Source: Betaproteobacteria bacterium Ga0074130 (GTDB taxonomy: Bacteria > Pseudomonadota > Gammaproteobacteria > Burkholderiales > Rhodocyclaceae). From it: 64,000 nt of DNA. The notes under the pieces were generated by a model. The model had not been told where the DNA came from. It searched no databases and was given only the letters and a program-made list of their open reading frames with translations. Below are positions 54,141-64,000 of the stretch, piece by piece. Made by a program: the position numbers and the translations under genes. The stretch covers positions 1 through 64,000 of the forward strand of contig LNDZ01000022.1 in assembly GCA_001464495.1 (NCBI GenBank). The letters are read 5' to 3'. Positions within the stretch are counted from its first letter, which is position 1; the number at the start of each line of letters is the position of its first letter.

Positions 54141-57100
54141 TTAGGGAAAGTATTTTTCCAGCCATTGTGCCACTGGCAAGGGCTTGTCATACAGATAGCC
54201 TTGGTGAATCACATTGCCATGCGCATTCAGGAAGTCGGCCTGCGCCTGCGTTTCCACACCTTCAGCGACCACACGCAGACGTAGTGTGCGTGCCACACCA
54301 AGAATGGTTTCCACCAGTGCTGCATCATTCATGTCATGCGGAGCGTCAGTAATGAAGCTGCGATCAATCTTAAGCTCGTGAATCGGCAGTCGCTTGAGAT
54401 AAGACAGGCTGGAGTAACCCGTCCCAAAATCATCCAGCGAAAACTGAATACCAAGCATGCCAAGATTCAGCATCTTCTCAGTCACGTCACCAATGTTTTC
54501 AATGACCACGCTCTCGGTGATTTCAAATACAAGCAAAGATGGATTGACGCCACTTTGCGCGATCTGGCGACGCACCTCATCGACAAAATCCTCACGCTCA
54601 AAATGATGTGCACTGATGTTCAGTGACACCTTGATGCCACGTCCATCTGCTTCAAGGCGAACCAGTAGCTGGCAGATTTCGCGGAACATCCAATGCTCAA
54701 GCACTGAAATGAAACCGGCCTCTTCGGCCAAGGTAATAAACATACCGGGTGGCATCAGGCCGCGCTGTGGGTGTTGCCAGCGAATTAACGCTTCAGCACT
54801 CACCTGCTTACCCTCGGCATTCACCTGCGGTTGCAGGAACAGGCGCAGCTCGTGGCGCTCTGCCGCTTGACGCAACTCCTGTTCAAGCCGATAGCGCTCA
54901 CGAATCTCCTGCCCCATAACCGAGGCAAAGAATACGGCCTTGCCGCCCCCCTGACTCTTGGCCTGACTGGCTGCCCAATCGGCCGCTTGCAATATATCCG
55001 CCGTCTGCTGATCGTCTTCACCCGGCAGAAGCACAATGCCCGCACTGATTTCTACCTGCCCAATACTGCCCACCGGTGGCATGCCAGACAAGATGCCGCT
55101 TCTCGCTTGCTCAAAAATGTCGAGCGCCATGCGCCCGGCCTCCTCATGCGTTGCGAGTTGGCGATAAACAAGTACGGCAAACTCATCTGCACCTACACGC
55201 GCTACTAGATGCTCACCACCAAAGCGCTGCTGCAGGGTGTCGGCAACAGCTTTCAAAACCGCATCACCACGGTCCAAACCTTCGCTCTGATTGATTTCCT
55301 TGAAACGATCAAGATCGAATAAGACCATCACAGAATGACGCTTAGCCGCACGTAGCTCACCAAGGAAACGATCCATACGCAGCACAAAAGCGGAGCGATT
55401 CGCAAGTCCGGTCAGGACATCTTCCATGGCCATGCGCTCAGCCAGATTCTGGGCACGCCGAATTTCGCTCAAGTCAGAGAATACGGCTACGTAATATTGA
55501 ACATGGTCTTGATCGTTCTTAACCACACTCATGGTCAGCCATTCCGGATAGATCTCGCCACTCTTTCGCCGATTCCAGATATCACCCGCCCAGGTCCCTG
55601 TCGCGGCCAGTGTTACCCACATGCTGCGATAAAAACTCTCATCGTGGCGACCAGAGCTGAGAATCGACGGCTTTTGTCCAAGCACATCCTCCTCTGAATA
55701 ACCGGTGACGCGACTGAAGGCCGTATTCACTGCGATGATATTCTGCTGCGCATCGGTAATCAGCACGCCTTCACCCGCCGCGTCAAACACGCGCGAAGTC
55801 AGGCGCAGCCGCTCTTCAATCCGCTTGCTATCGGTGATGTCATGCACATAGCCATGCCAAAGGATGCTGCCATCTTCAAGCTGGCGAGGCTGAGCAATGC
55901 CAGATAACCAACGTACCTGACCATCCGCTCGCGTCACACGGAACTGACACTGCCAAGTTGAAAAAGTACGTGCTGACTCCTCAATCGTTCGTTCAACCTC
56001 CAAACGATCTTCAGGAAGAATGCGTTCAAAAACCTGTGTTGCATCCTCAGCCACCATTTCGGGGGACAGACCGAATAAATGCTCGATGGCAAGCGTCACA
56101 AATGGCACCGACATGTGGCCATCTGGATAGCGCCTGAACTGATAAAGCATTCCCGGTACTTGGTCCGTGAGATTCTTAAGCAGGCTATGGCTTTGCAGCA
56201 GTTTCGCTTGTGCCTTCAGATTCTCCGTCAGATCTAATGTGGTTGTGATGACTCGATCCCAGGTTGCTTCATGCCCCGGAATGACAAAGCGACAAACTTC
56301 CACATACCGCGTATCACCTTGCAGGGTATGCATGCTGCTGAGAATGCGTGTACGGGAAACGCCATGCCACATCTCAATCAATTGCTTAACAAAATTCTCG
56401 GCTGACTGTTGGTTGAACACACGGTCAGGTGAGAATGTCACCTCACTCATCGACCTTGCACCAACCTGCTCCAAAGCCTCGTCATTGACATCACAAATCC
56501 TTACCAAACTGGCAAGTCGCCATGACTCATCTGGATAGGCTTGGAAATACGCCACAAAATCCTTGTGTCCCTCATCCTCAATTTTTTTCAGTGCTTGACG
56601 GACAAGCGAGAAGTCTTCCTTACAAATGGGAATCGGCACGTTGCGATACAGGGCATCCAAATGACTGAGCGTGTCCTCTTGTGTTTTCTGTGCCAAATTT
56701 TGCTTCAGACGATTCACAATCAGGACACCGACTAACGTACCTGCCACTGGAAAGACCAGTAGTACCGGTGTGATGATGATGGGAATGATGTAGCTTGCAC
56801 GGCCCTCAGGCAGCGTGAACTGCAGCAGCAGCATGATGATGGAACAGACCAGCCCGAAGAACAGTAGCTGATGCCAGCGGAGCTGAGCGAGACGATGCTC
56901 CCATGCACGCTTGGTCAGCAAACCGAACAGGCCACATGCAACGATCACCAAGCTGCCAGTCAACATGCCAAGGCCGCCTAGGTGAAGGCGATAGGCAACC
57001 ATCATCAAGCCCGCGATCAACAGCTCAAGTGGGCTGAAGAAGAGGCCGACCAGACCAATGAAGACGGAGCGGGTGTCGTAGACAATCCCCTCTCCCATAT

Positions 57101-57272
57101 CCAGGGGTGTCATCATCAGACCCAAGCCACATATACCTAGCAACAAGCCGGTCAAAACGTGCGAGCCGTGAACTTTGCGCCAACTGAATCTGGCCAAGTC
57201 AAACAGATAAACGCAGATCAGCAATAGCGCTGCGTTGTGGATGATGTCTTCAAGGATTTTGCTGATTAGCAT
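54141..57272 (-). CDS. Membrane PAS-GGDEF-EAL protein, probable c-di-GMP phosphodiesterase
   Basis: The 1043-aa protein has five or six membrane helices of LytS/5TMR type (about residues 1-190), three PAS-like regions (about 210-340, 360-480, 485-600), a GGDEF domain (about 610-770) and an EAL domain (about 785-1035). The GGDEF signature is VGADEF, so cyclase activity is doubtful. The EAL motifs are intact: EALIRWQHP, NISAHHF, DDFGTGYSSL and EGVETQAQ. It therefore probably degrades c-di-GMP, with the GGDEF part perhaps sensing GTP. It lies upstream of the DUF599 gene and 65 bases after recD. Confidence 0.93.
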   Translation of the reverse strand: MLISKILEDIIHNAALLLICVYLFDLARFSWRKVHGSHVLTGLLLGICGLGLMMTPLDMGEGIVYDTRSVFIGLVGLFFSPLELLIAGLMMVAYRLHLGGLGMLTGSLVIVACGLFGLLTKRAWEHRLAQLRWHQLLFFGLVCSIIMLLLQFTLPEGRASYIIPIIITPVLLVFPVAGTLVGVLIVNRLKQNLAQKTQEDTLSHLDALYRNVPIPICKEDFSLVRQALKKIEDEGHKDFVAYFQAYPDESWRLASLVRICDVNDEALEQVGARSMSEVTFSPDRVFNQQSAENFVKQLIEMWHGVSRTRILSSMHTLQGDTRYVEVCRFVIPGHEATWDRVITTTLDLTENLKAQAKLLQSHSLLKNLTDQVPGMLYQFRRYPDGHMSVPFVTLAIEHLFGLSPEMVAEDATQVFERILPEDRLEVERTIEESARTFSTWQCQFRVTRADGQVRWLSGIAQPRQLEDGSILWHGYVHDITDSKRIEERLRLTSRVFDAAGEGVLITDAQQNIIAVNTAFSRVTGYSEEDVLGQKPSILSSGRHDESFYRSMWVTLAATGTWAGDIWNRRKSGEIYPEWLTMSVVKNDQDHVQYYVAVFSDLSEIRRAQNLAERMAMEDVLTGLANRSAFVLRMDRFLGELRAAKRHSVMVLFDLDRFKEINQSEGLDRGDAVLKAVADTLQQRFGGEHLVARVGADEFAVLVYRQLATHEEAGRMALDIFEQARSGILSGMPPVGSIGQVEISAGIVLLPGEDDQQTADILQAADWAASQAKSQGGGKAVFFASVMGQEIRERYRLEQELRQAAERHELRLFLQPQVNAEGKQVSAEALIRWQHPQRGLMPPGMFITLAEEAGFISVLEHWMFREICQLLVRLEADGRGIKVSLNISAHHFEREDFVDEVRRQIAQSGVNPSLLVFEITESVVIENIGDVTEKMLNLGMLGIQFSLDDFGTGYSSLSYLKRLPIHELKIDRSFITDAPHDMNDAALVETILGVARTLRLRVVAEGVETQAQADFLNAHGNVIHQGYLYDKPLPVAQWLEKYFP

Positions 57273-57337
57273 GCTGCAACCACCTTTTTAGGTTGTTGGA
57301 TGTTAAACGGCGACCACCATCCACTGCATGAGCTAGA

Positions 57338-59149
57338 TCAAGCTTTATATGTATCCATACACGGAGCACCCACGAGTCTGGAGACCAAGCCTGAATGCCG
57401 GACAATGCGCCGCAAGGAAGCGGAGCGCAAGCTGTTTTCAGCTGCCCACAGCATGACTGATTGGCGGGCACGCGTCACAGCGGTGTACACCAGCTCACGT
57501 GTCACCAATTCAGAAGGCTCGTCCGGCAAGACCAAGGCCACGTGGTCGAACTCCGAACCCTGGCTCTTGTGCACGGTCATCGCCCAGGCGGTTTCATGCG
57601 CGGGCAAGCGGGCTGGCGCAAGCAGCCGCACGCCGCCTTGTTCCATCTCAGCGGGAAAGGCAATGCGTAATTCGCCGCTAGTCGGGTCGCTTACGCAAAT
57701 ACCAATGTCGCCGTTAAATAAGCGCAAGGCGTAGTCATTCGCCGTGATCATCACGGGCTTGCCAACATACCAATGGCTGCGCGGCGGGATCGCTGCCAGC
57801 GTGACCAACTGCTTTTCAATCTCGCTATTCAGACTTGTTACACCCAGTGGCCCCTGCCGCATGGGGGTGAGCAGACGGAAGGCCGCAAAGCAATCGAACA
57901 CCGCTGGCAATGCCGTCGATTTCAGCTGGGCAATGAAAGTGGCATACGCGGCGGCGGCATGCTTCACCACGGCATAACGACTCGCCGTGGCTGACCAGCG
58001 CAGATCGGCGGGTGGCGCGGCGAGTAGCTGCATGGCCGCATCTGCCTGACCTTCGCGCAATAAGGCGGCCAAGCGCGCAATGCCACTGCCGGCATCGAAA
58101 CGGAAACTCACATTCAAGGTTGCCGCACCCGCGGCGCACAGATCGGCAAACACGGCCCCCGCATCCACTGACGCTAACTGGTCACGATCACCCAGCAGGA
58201 TCAAGCGCGCATCCGGTGGAATAGCCGCAAGCAGCCGCGCCATTTGCGCCAAGTCGATCATCGATGCTTCATCCACGACCAACACATCACAAGCCAGCGG
58301 ATTGTCGGCATGGTGACGCCACACCGTGCCACCACCCTGCGGCCGCGCACCCAGCAAGCGGTGCAGGGTCTGGGCGGTTTCGGGGATGGCGGCCTTGATG
58401 CTCTCGCTTAACGGCAAGCGTGCCTTGGCGCCACGAATGGCATCCTGCATCCGTGCAGCGGCTTTGCCAGTCGGCGCCGCAAGGAGAATACGGAGTGGTT
58501 GGGTTTGCTGGTCAAATAAGCAAGGCTGCTTAGCCAAGGCTGCCTGTGCCTGCCCGATCAGCAAGGCGAGAATGCTCGCGAGTGTCGTCGTCTTCCCCGT
58601 ACCCGGCCCACCTGAAATCAGCACCCGTGGATGCATCAGGGCAGCGCGCGCCGCTGCCCGTTGGTCGCGCATAGGGTCATCCGTCGTGCGCGGGAACAGC
58701 GCTTCCAACTGCGCTTCAAGCGCTGGATTGAGCGGAATTTCGGCATGACCTAGCCAAGCATTCGCGACGGCACATTCGTAATCAAAATAGCGGCGCAAAT
58801 AGAGTCGCGTGCCATCCAGCACCAATGGCGTATAAGCCAATGCATCGCCACACGCAGGATGGGTGCGCAAAGCGGCTTGCCATTCAGCTAGTGGCGGCGC
58901 GCTGATGCTGCCATCCAGCACGGGCTGTTCTGCCAACGAATCGAGATCAAGACACACATGGCCATTGCTGGTGAGCTGGCTCAATAATGCAGCTGCCAGC
59001 GTGACGGGTGGATTTTCACTGTACTGATCGCCCTCAGCGCCCTGCTCGGCAATGAAGCGCGCAAAGTGCGCATCAAGATCACCCAGCACGCCTTGTCGGC
59101 GTGCACTCTCCAATCGCTTCAGCATGCTGCGCGGGCTATCCTGACTCAT
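57338..59149 (-). CDS. recD: RecBCD exonuclease subunit alpha, RecD
   Basis: The 603-aa 5'-3' helicase has Walker A GGPGTGKTTT (about residue 185), Walker B DVLVVDEASMIDL, GDRDQLASVDAGAVFADL, and a C-terminal ATPase part with WAMTVHKSQGSEFDHV and RELVYTAVTRARQ. It forms the fast motor of RecBCD with RecB and RecC. The start overlaps the recB stop by 4 bases. Length is near the E. coli protein (608 aa). Confidence 0.96.
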   Translation of the reverse strand: MSQDSPRSMLKRLESARRQGVLGDLDAHFARFIAEQGAEGDQYSENPPVTLAAALLSQLTSNGHVCLDLDSLAEQPVLDGSISAPPLAEWQAALRTHPACGDALAYTPLVLDGTRLYLRRYFDYECAVANAWLGHAEIPLNPALEAQLEALFPRTTDDPMRDQRAAARAALMHPRVLISGGPGTGKTTTLASILALLIGQAQAALAKQPCLFDQQTQPLRILLAAPTGKAAARMQDAIRGAKARLPLSESIKAAIPETAQTLHRLLGARPQGGGTVWRHHADNPLACDVLVVDEASMIDLAQMARLLAAIPPDARLILLGDRDQLASVDAGAVFADLCAAGAATLNVSFRFDAGSGIARLAALLREGQADAAMQLLAAPPADLRWSATASRYAVVKHAAAAYATFIAQLKSTALPAVFDCFAAFRLLTPMRQGPLGVTSLNSEIEKQLVTLAAIPPRSHWYVGKPVMITANDYALRLFNGDIGICVSDPTSGELRIAFPAEMEQGGVRLLAPARLPAHETAWAMTVHKSQGSEFDHVALVLPDEPSELVTRELVYTAVTRARQSVMLWAAENSLRSASLRRIVRHSGLVSRLVGAPCMDTYKA

Positions 59150-62100
59150 TGCAGCACCCGCGATTTAGTGTGCAGACACGCAGCGACACGTTCTACCATC
59201 TCGCGTGATGGACGCCAGGCAAAGACACCACTGCCAGCAACATCAGGCTGCATACCGCGCAGGAAGAGATACAGACTACCGCCACAATGACGCTCGTAGT
59301 CATAGTCGGGCAGGCGTTGCTGCAAGGCTAGATGCAAGGCAACCGCATACAACAAGGCCTGCAGGTCGTACATCGCATCCGCCATGGCAGCCGCAAGTTG
59401 TGGCGGGGTGTAATCGTTCAGGTGGGGGCCTAGATAGTTGGACTTGTAGTCGAGCACGTAATAGCGATCTTCATGCGCAAATACCAGATCGATAAAGCCC
59501 TTGAGAAAGCCCGCCAGATGCGCGGCATTCAGGCTGCGGATGCGTTGATCAAGTTTGCCGTCAGCTCCCGCCCCCTTTCCCACGGCAGCAGCCAACGCGG
59601 TCATGTCCGGCGCAGCCACAGGCAGCATGAATTCCATTTCACGAATCTGCTGCGCCCGTGGAATCTCGCGCAATGGCGGCAAGGCCTCGCTCATCGGCGT
59701 ATGCAGTGCATCGCTGAGTAAGCGCATGGCAACCGGCTGCAGTTCAGGGGCGAATCCGAATTGCTCAAGGCTGTCGGCCACGATCTCCACTTCTGGCACC
59801 ATGAAATCTGCACGTTCGAACATGTCGTGCAGGCAAGTGCCGGCATTCGCACCACAGGGGAAAGCGCTAACCGGTGCGCTGGCTATAGTGGCGGCCGCCT
59901 CCGGCGCCTGCACGTCCGGCAGCGGCACCGGCACAATGGCATCGTGATCCGGCAACTCATCTGTATCCGGCACGCGCTCGCCGGGGCTGACTAGCCAGGC
60001 AGTGAAGCTGTGCACGCGCCAAGGCAGCAGTGCACGCGCCGGATAAGGACGTGCCTGCAAGGATTGAACCGTCTTGCGCTCAGCTACAACCGGCTCACCC
60101 GCGTTGGGCAGCGGCAACAGTTGAATATGCGGGCAGGCTTCCTGCCACTGGCGCAGCTGCGTGCAAATCTCATCGTCGCTCGCTGCACCGAAATCAAACT
60201 GTTCGCTACCATGCAGCAGCCAGGCCAGCGGCGACACATCGGCATCCGTCATGGCACCCCACACCAGTACACAATGCTGGCGTGCACGGGTCAGAGCAAC
60301 ATAAGCGAGACGCAGCGCTTCGGCGCGCGCCTCATGATCGGCCTGCGCCTGATGTTCGTCACGTTCCTGCGAACCGAAGTCCAGTGCGGCACGATGATCC
60401 TGCGCCGGGTCGTGATAGCGCACAGGGCCAGTGTTCTCACGCAGCCCACCATCCCACAGGAAGGGGCAATACGTGACGGGATACTCCAGCCCCTTTGATG
60501 TATGGATGGTGACAATGCGCACCAAATTTTCATCACTCTCCAAGCGCAGCAAACGGCCCTCGCCAGTGTTGCTCTCGCTCTTATCGTCGTTGCGCGCATC
60601 TGCCAAATGCTTTGCCAGCGCTTCAATGCCCAGCTTATCGTCATGCGCCAGCGTGGCGAGCAGATCGGACAAGTGCAGCAGATTGGTCATCAGCCGCTCG
60701 CCATCCGGCAGCGCCAGCAGGCGTGGCGCCACATCCGCCTCCAGCTGCCATGTGCGCCACATGCGAATAAAGCCATGGTCGCGCGCCAGCACATGCCAGC
60801 GATGAAAGTCTTCCAACCGTTGTAGCCAGGCATCACCATCAAGCGCAGCGAGGGCATCGCCGCGCACACCCATCAGCCGTGTGGCTAGGGCCGAACGCAC
60901 CAACCCTTCACGTCCGGGATGGGCAATCGCGAGCAACACGCGCTCCAGCTCCAGCGCATCCTGCGTTTCGAAAATACTGTCCTGCCCATAACGCACACTG
61001 GCGACACCTAAGTCCTGCAGGCACTCGCGCATCAAATGGCCTTGATGATGTGACTTCACCAGCACGGCAATGTCCTGCCCCTGCAAGCGACGTGTTGTGC
61101 CCTTGTCATCCACCGTTACGCGCCCAGCTTGCGTTGCCGTCAGCAGTTCAGCAATGGAGGCTGCCACCGCTTCGGCAATGGTTGGGTTGGCGCGGTTCTT
61201 GGGAATCAGCCCGAGCTTGCCCGCGTTCTTGCCGGATTTGCGCGGCTCAAGCTCGCGGCCCGAGCGTGGCATGAACCACAGTGCCAACGCCAGCAGCGGC
61301 TCGCCATCCAACAAAATGGGCGAAGGCGCATTTGGCGGTGCCAGCACAGGCTCGAACTGCAATTCCTCATCCAAAAAGGGACGGGGGTTGCCTGCGAACA
61401 CGGCATTCACCGCCGCGATCAACTCGCGCGTTGAGCGGCGGTTGGTGTCCAGCACCAGCGGCTCGCCCGCCTGCGTCTTAGCATCCAGATAGGCGCGTAG
61501 ATCCGCACCGCGGAAACTGTAAATCGCCTGTTTGGGATCGCCGACAAAAAATAGCGGTTGATCCCCCCCCGCAAACACTCGGGCAAAAATCCCGTACTGC
61601 AACGGATCGGTATCCTGGAATTCGTCAATCAATGCGGCGGTATAACGATGACGCAGCGCCGCCGTCAGCATCTCGCCACCCTCGCCCATGAGCGCGGCAT
61701 GCAAATCCAGCAGCAAATCATCAAAAGAGCGCGTCGCCAGTCGCTGGCGCGCTTCACGAATATTGGCCTCGCATTCGACAAGCGCGCGCTGCAACAGATA
61801 AGCCAGCTGTGCAGAAAAAGCAGCTTCAGCGTCGGCAGCGGCATCGAGCAATTCATCAATCGCTTCGAACACGATGTGCGCTGGCGGCGTGTTGCCCTTC
61901 TTGGTCTTATCGGTCAGGGTGCGCGCGCCCAGCTTGGCGGCCAGCGCCGGTGCAGGCAATGTGGTTCCGGATACTAGCCAGCTATCAAGGGCATCCAGCG
62001 CCAGCTGAATCTGCGCCGGCTTATGGCTAGTCTGATTCAAACCGGGATGCGCGCGTAATAGCTCACTCGCGGCAACCCCTTCGCGCTTCCATAGCGCCTG

Positions 62101-62757
62101 AACGCGTAAGGCCGTTGCCTGATAGCGGGCAGCCGCCGACATGTCCGGCTGTGCCGGAAGCACATGCTGCAAATAGGGCTTGCCGAAGTGCGCAGAGAGC
62201 AATTGCAGCAGCGCATCCGGGCCGGGCACATGGCCGAGAAGCCAGCCTAGCCAGAGCGCATCCTCATGGCCCACCACTTCGCGACGCCAGAAATCATCCA
62301 TCGCCTCATGCAGCACACGCCGATCATCGCTCGCCAGCTCACTCTCAAAGGGCAAGCCGGACTCAAAGGCGCGCTCGGCCAAGGCACGCTGGCAGAAACC
62401 GTGGATAGTATGAATCGCAGCAAGATCAAAACTTTCAAGCGCCAGCGTAAGCAGCACGTGGGCGCGCGCCATATCCACGCGACTGAAAATGTCCTGCAGC
62501 ACCAGGTCGTCACCAGCGCTCCCCGCGACACAGGCCTGTTGCGTTTCAAGCAACCGCTGGCGAATACGTGCGCGCAGCTCGGCGGTGGCGGCATTGGTAT
62601 AGGTGACAACCAGAATCTTCTCGACCGGGAGTGCGCGCTCCAGCAAGAGGCGCAGATACAGCGCGGCAATCGTCCAAGTCTTGCCCGTGCCGGCGCTGGC
62701 CTCGATCATCTGCAAGCCGTTCAGCCTGACTTCGGGAATATGCAAGACGCGACTCAT
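59146..62757 (-). CDS. recB: RecBCD exonuclease subunit beta, RecB
   Basis: The 1203-aa helicase-nuclease has UvrD-like motifs: EASAGTGKTWTIAALYLRLL, DEFQDTDPLQYGIF, FVGDPKQAIYSFRGADL, ILTIHTSKGLEYPV-type sequence (here IVTIHTSKGLEYPV) and LAYVALTRARQHCVLVWG. The C-terminal nuclease domain (about residues 940-1180) has GFIDLVFAHEDRYYVLDYKSN, with the D...DYK active site. It processes double-strand ends for RecA loading. It overlaps recC and recD by 4 bases each. Confidence 0.97.
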   Translation of the reverse strand: MSRVLHIPEVRLNGLQMIEASAGTGKTWTIAALYLRLLLERALPVEKILVVTYTNAATAELRARIRQRLLETQQACVAGSAGDDLVLQDIFSRVDMARAHVLLTLALESFDLAAIHTIHGFCQRALAERAFESGLPFESELASDDRRVLHEAMDDFWRREVVGHEDALWLGWLLGHVPGPDALLQLLSAHFGKPYLQHVLPAQPDMSAAARYQATALRVQALWKREGVAASELLRAHPGLNQTSHKPAQIQLALDALDSWLVSGTTLPAPALAAKLGARTLTDKTKKGNTPPAHIVFEAIDELLDAAADAEAAFSAQLAYLLQRALVECEANIREARQRLATRSFDDLLLDLHAALMGEGGEMLTAALRHRYTAALIDEFQDTDPLQYGIFARVFAGGDQPLFFVGDPKQAIYSFRGADLRAYLDAKTQAGEPLVLDTNRRSTRELIAAVNAVFAGNPRPFLDEELQFEPVLAPPNAPSPILLDGEPLLALALWFMPRSGRELEPRKSGKNAGKLGLIPKNRANPTIAEAVAASIAELLTATQAGRVTVDDKGTTRRLQGQDIAVLVKSHHQGHLMRECLQDLGVASVRYGQDSIFETQDALELERVLLAIAHPGREGLVRSALATRLMGVRGDALAALDGDAWLQRLEDFHRWHVLARDHGFIRMWRTWQLEADVAPRLLALPDGERLMTNLLHLSDLLATLAHDDKLGIEALAKHLADARNDDKSESNTGEGRLLRLESDENLVRIVTIHTSKGLEYPVTYCPFLWDGGLRENTGPVRYHDPAQDHRAALDFGSQERDEHQAQADHEARAEALRLAYVALTRARQHCVLVWGAMTDADVSPLAWLLHGSEQFDFGAASDDEICTQLRQWQEACPHIQLLPLPNAGEPVVAERKTVQSLQARPYPARALLPWRVHSFTAWLVSPGERVPDTDELPDHDAIVPVPLPDVQAPEAAATIASAPVSAFPCGANAGTCLHDMFERADFMVPEVEIVADSLEQFGFAPELQPVAMRLLSDALHTPMSEALPPLREIPRAQQIREMEFMLPVAAPDMTALAAAVGKGAGADGKLDQRIRSLNAAHLAGFLKGFIDLVFAHEDRYYVLDYKSNYLGPHLNDYTPPQLAAAMADAMYDLQALLYAVALHLALQQRLPDYDYERHCGGSLYLFLRGMQPDVAGSGVFAWRPSREMVERVAACLHTKSRVLQ

Positions 62758-64000
62758 GCCTCGTCCCCCACATCATCATCGGCATGCTCGAGCATGGGCC
62801 CATAAATTTGCCCAGCCAGAATCTCGAAGCGGTGATTGAAGGGATCACAATCGCGCCACGCCAGATCGACATAGGCATTCAGACTTTCTGCGCCGGGATT
62901 GCGCCCACTGTCTTCCCAGTCTTTGTGCCAGTTACTGTCTTTTCCCTCACGCTGAGTCTTGAGCCAGAGCAGCGAGGTTGCGGGGAAGAACGGCAGCAGC
63001 TCGCGACAACCCGCGGCGTAGATTGAGAAAAGCGATTCGATCAAGGCCTCAACATTCACGCCGACCAGCGGCGGCAGGCTCCAGTTTTCCTTAGGCGTGA
63101 GCAAACGGCTGGTGCAAGCTTGCCCAGCCGCATGAAGGAGCAGATGGTGTAGCCACAGATTGAGGCGATCAATCGCACGTACATCCCCCACCCGCCAATC
63201 AATCAACAATGTCTCGCCTGTTTCGTTCATCTGCAGACCAGCAATGCTGCCCTGCACGGTGACACCGGCAGCGGAAAGATCAATACGACAGGGGGGCAAG
63301 ACCGTGCCACGATGCGCCGCAACCTGCTCAGCGAAGGGCGCAAAGTCACTCCACAACTGATCGAACCACACCGCACCCGCCGCGCCGTGCGGCAAAGTGC
63401 CACGCGCACGTGCCAAGGCCAATGCCTGGGCGTGATCGCGCACACCCGTTTGCCAGTCATCGACCAGCTGAGTACGCAAGCTAAAGCGCTCCAACCCGCT
63501 CGGCACAAAAGGCTCAACGGTGGCGAGCAGCCCTTCGCTCTCCTCCAGCTGAATACCGAGGCGATGGCGCAGCAGATATTCCGCCGGGTTGCGAAAGAAG
63601 CGGATCAACTGTTGCGGCGTAATGGTCAGCAGCTCTGGCGATGCCTCGCTAAGCGGCTGCGTTAGGAAAGGTTGCGCAGCCTGACGCGCGCCCAGCGCAG
63701 CAGTGCTGGCGCGCGCATAGTGGGCGGCATGGCTGTAGAGGCGCGCATCACTGCCATCGAAATAACGGGGCGAGAACGGTTGCAGGCGATGCTGCACGGT
63801 CAGCGCCGCACTAGCCGAACCTGCTTCATCACCTGCGACAAAGGCGGTCTGGTCCACGGCATCACGCAACTCGGCAACAAGCATGGACGGCGGCAACGGT
63901 GCGTTGTCGCGGATACCGCGGCCAACATAGCTCACATGCAAATACTCGCGTGCTGACAACAGCGCCTCAAAGAAGGCATGCCTGTCTTCAGCCCGCAGCT
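62754..64000 (-). CDS. recC: RecBCD exonuclease subunit gamma, RecC (C-terminal part)
   Basis: Only the last 415 codons or so are in the window; the frame is open to position 64000 and the gene continues beyond. The sequence at the edge reads LRAEDRHAFFEALLSAREYL, a RecC motif, followed by VSYVGRGIRDNAPLPPS. RecC recognises Chi sites and holds RecB and RecD. The ATGA overlap with recB and the order recC-recB-recD support the call. Confidence 0.95.
   Translation of the reverse strand, partial: LRAEDRHAFFEALLSAREYLHVSYVGRGIRDNAPLPPSMLVAELRDAVDQTAFVAGDEAGSASAALTVQHRLQPFSPRYFDGSDARLYSHAAHYARASTAALGARQAAQPFLTQPLSEASPELLTITPQQLIRFFRNPAEYLLRHRLGIQLEESEGLLATVEPFVPSGLERFSLRTQLVDDWQTGVRDHAQALALARARGTLPHGAAGAVWFDQLWSDFAPFAEQVAAHRGTVLPPCRIDLSAAGVTVQGSIAGLQMNETGETLLIDWRVGDVRAIDRLNLWLHHLLLHAAGQACTSRLLTPKENWSLPPLVGVNVEALIESLFSIYAAGCRELLPFFPATSLLWLKTQREGKDSNWHKDWEDSGRNPGAESLNAYVDLAWRDCDPFNHRFEILAGQIYGPMLEHADDDVGDEA

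Overview
The window is a contiguous piece of chromosome from a betaproteobacterium, most likely in the order Neisseriales (Chromobacteriaceae or Chitinibacteraceae type). This rests on the rpsF-priB-rpsR-rplI block with a PriB gene, the petABC-sspA-sspB order with a very Neisseria-like SspA, the dnaX-ybaB-recR operon beside the 4.5S RNA gene, and the overall gene style (mid-50s percent G+C by eye, short spacers, many ATGA overlaps). No phage, insertion sequence, integron or CRISPR array is visible. The assignment is from remembered protein resemblance, not a search.

Layout. 1-6.9 kb: end of a LysR gene, dnaB with a cluster of DnaA-box-like 9-mers upstream, a small unknown gene, an orphan FdsD-like formate dehydrogenase delta subunit, a LysR regulator, modABC for molybdate import and a short ModE. 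7-8.5 kb: rplI, rpsR, priB, rpsF. 8.7-13.1 kb: an HDOD protein, a miniature FliD-like protein, the ABC-F ATPase Uup, an exported peroxiredoxin and tRNA-Arg(CCU). 13.1-17.5 kb: a small membrane protein, sspB, sspA and the cytochrome bc1 operon petABC. 17.6-22.5 kb: dnaX-ybaB-recR-lipoprotein-CoA transferase, then the SRP RNA gene. 22.5-31.3 kb: alpha/beta hydrolase, comEC, a MOSC protein, a phosphoketolase coupled to an exported protein, and an acyl-CoA dehydrogenase. 31.5-38.9 kb: an Mla/MCE-type lipid transport operon coupled to ppx, divergent from ppk. 38.9-46.2 kb: diguanylate cyclase, relA, mtfA, a small protein, cytochrome b561 and a chemoreceptor. 46.4-53.2 kb: a four-gene cluster of circularly permuted ATP-grasp, alpha-E, Anbu peptidase and transglutaminase/DUF2126. 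53.4-64 kb: a DUF599 membrane protein, a PAS-GGDEF-EAL protein, and recD, recB and the 3' part of recC.

The least understood system is the ATP-grasp/alpha-E/Anbu/transglutaminase cluster. It is a recurring neighbourhood in bacteria whose substrate is unknown, and the gene contents suggest synthesis and turnover of a peptide or peptide tag. Other points worth attention are the DnaA-box cluster before dnaB, the molybdate/orphan-FdsD block lying between rplI and dnaB, a dispersed palindromic repeat translated as two in-frame 26-residue units at the start of the Mla ATPase, and an inverted repeat abutting the SRP RNA 3' end.

Most genes are on the minus strand and many form tight operons with 1-14 base overlaps (recC-recB-recD, ppx-mlaE-mlaF-mlaD-lipoprotein, petA-petB-petC, rpsF-priB-rpsR-rplI). 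Where the longest reading frame did not fit the family or the ribosome binding site, I moved the start and gave the reason.
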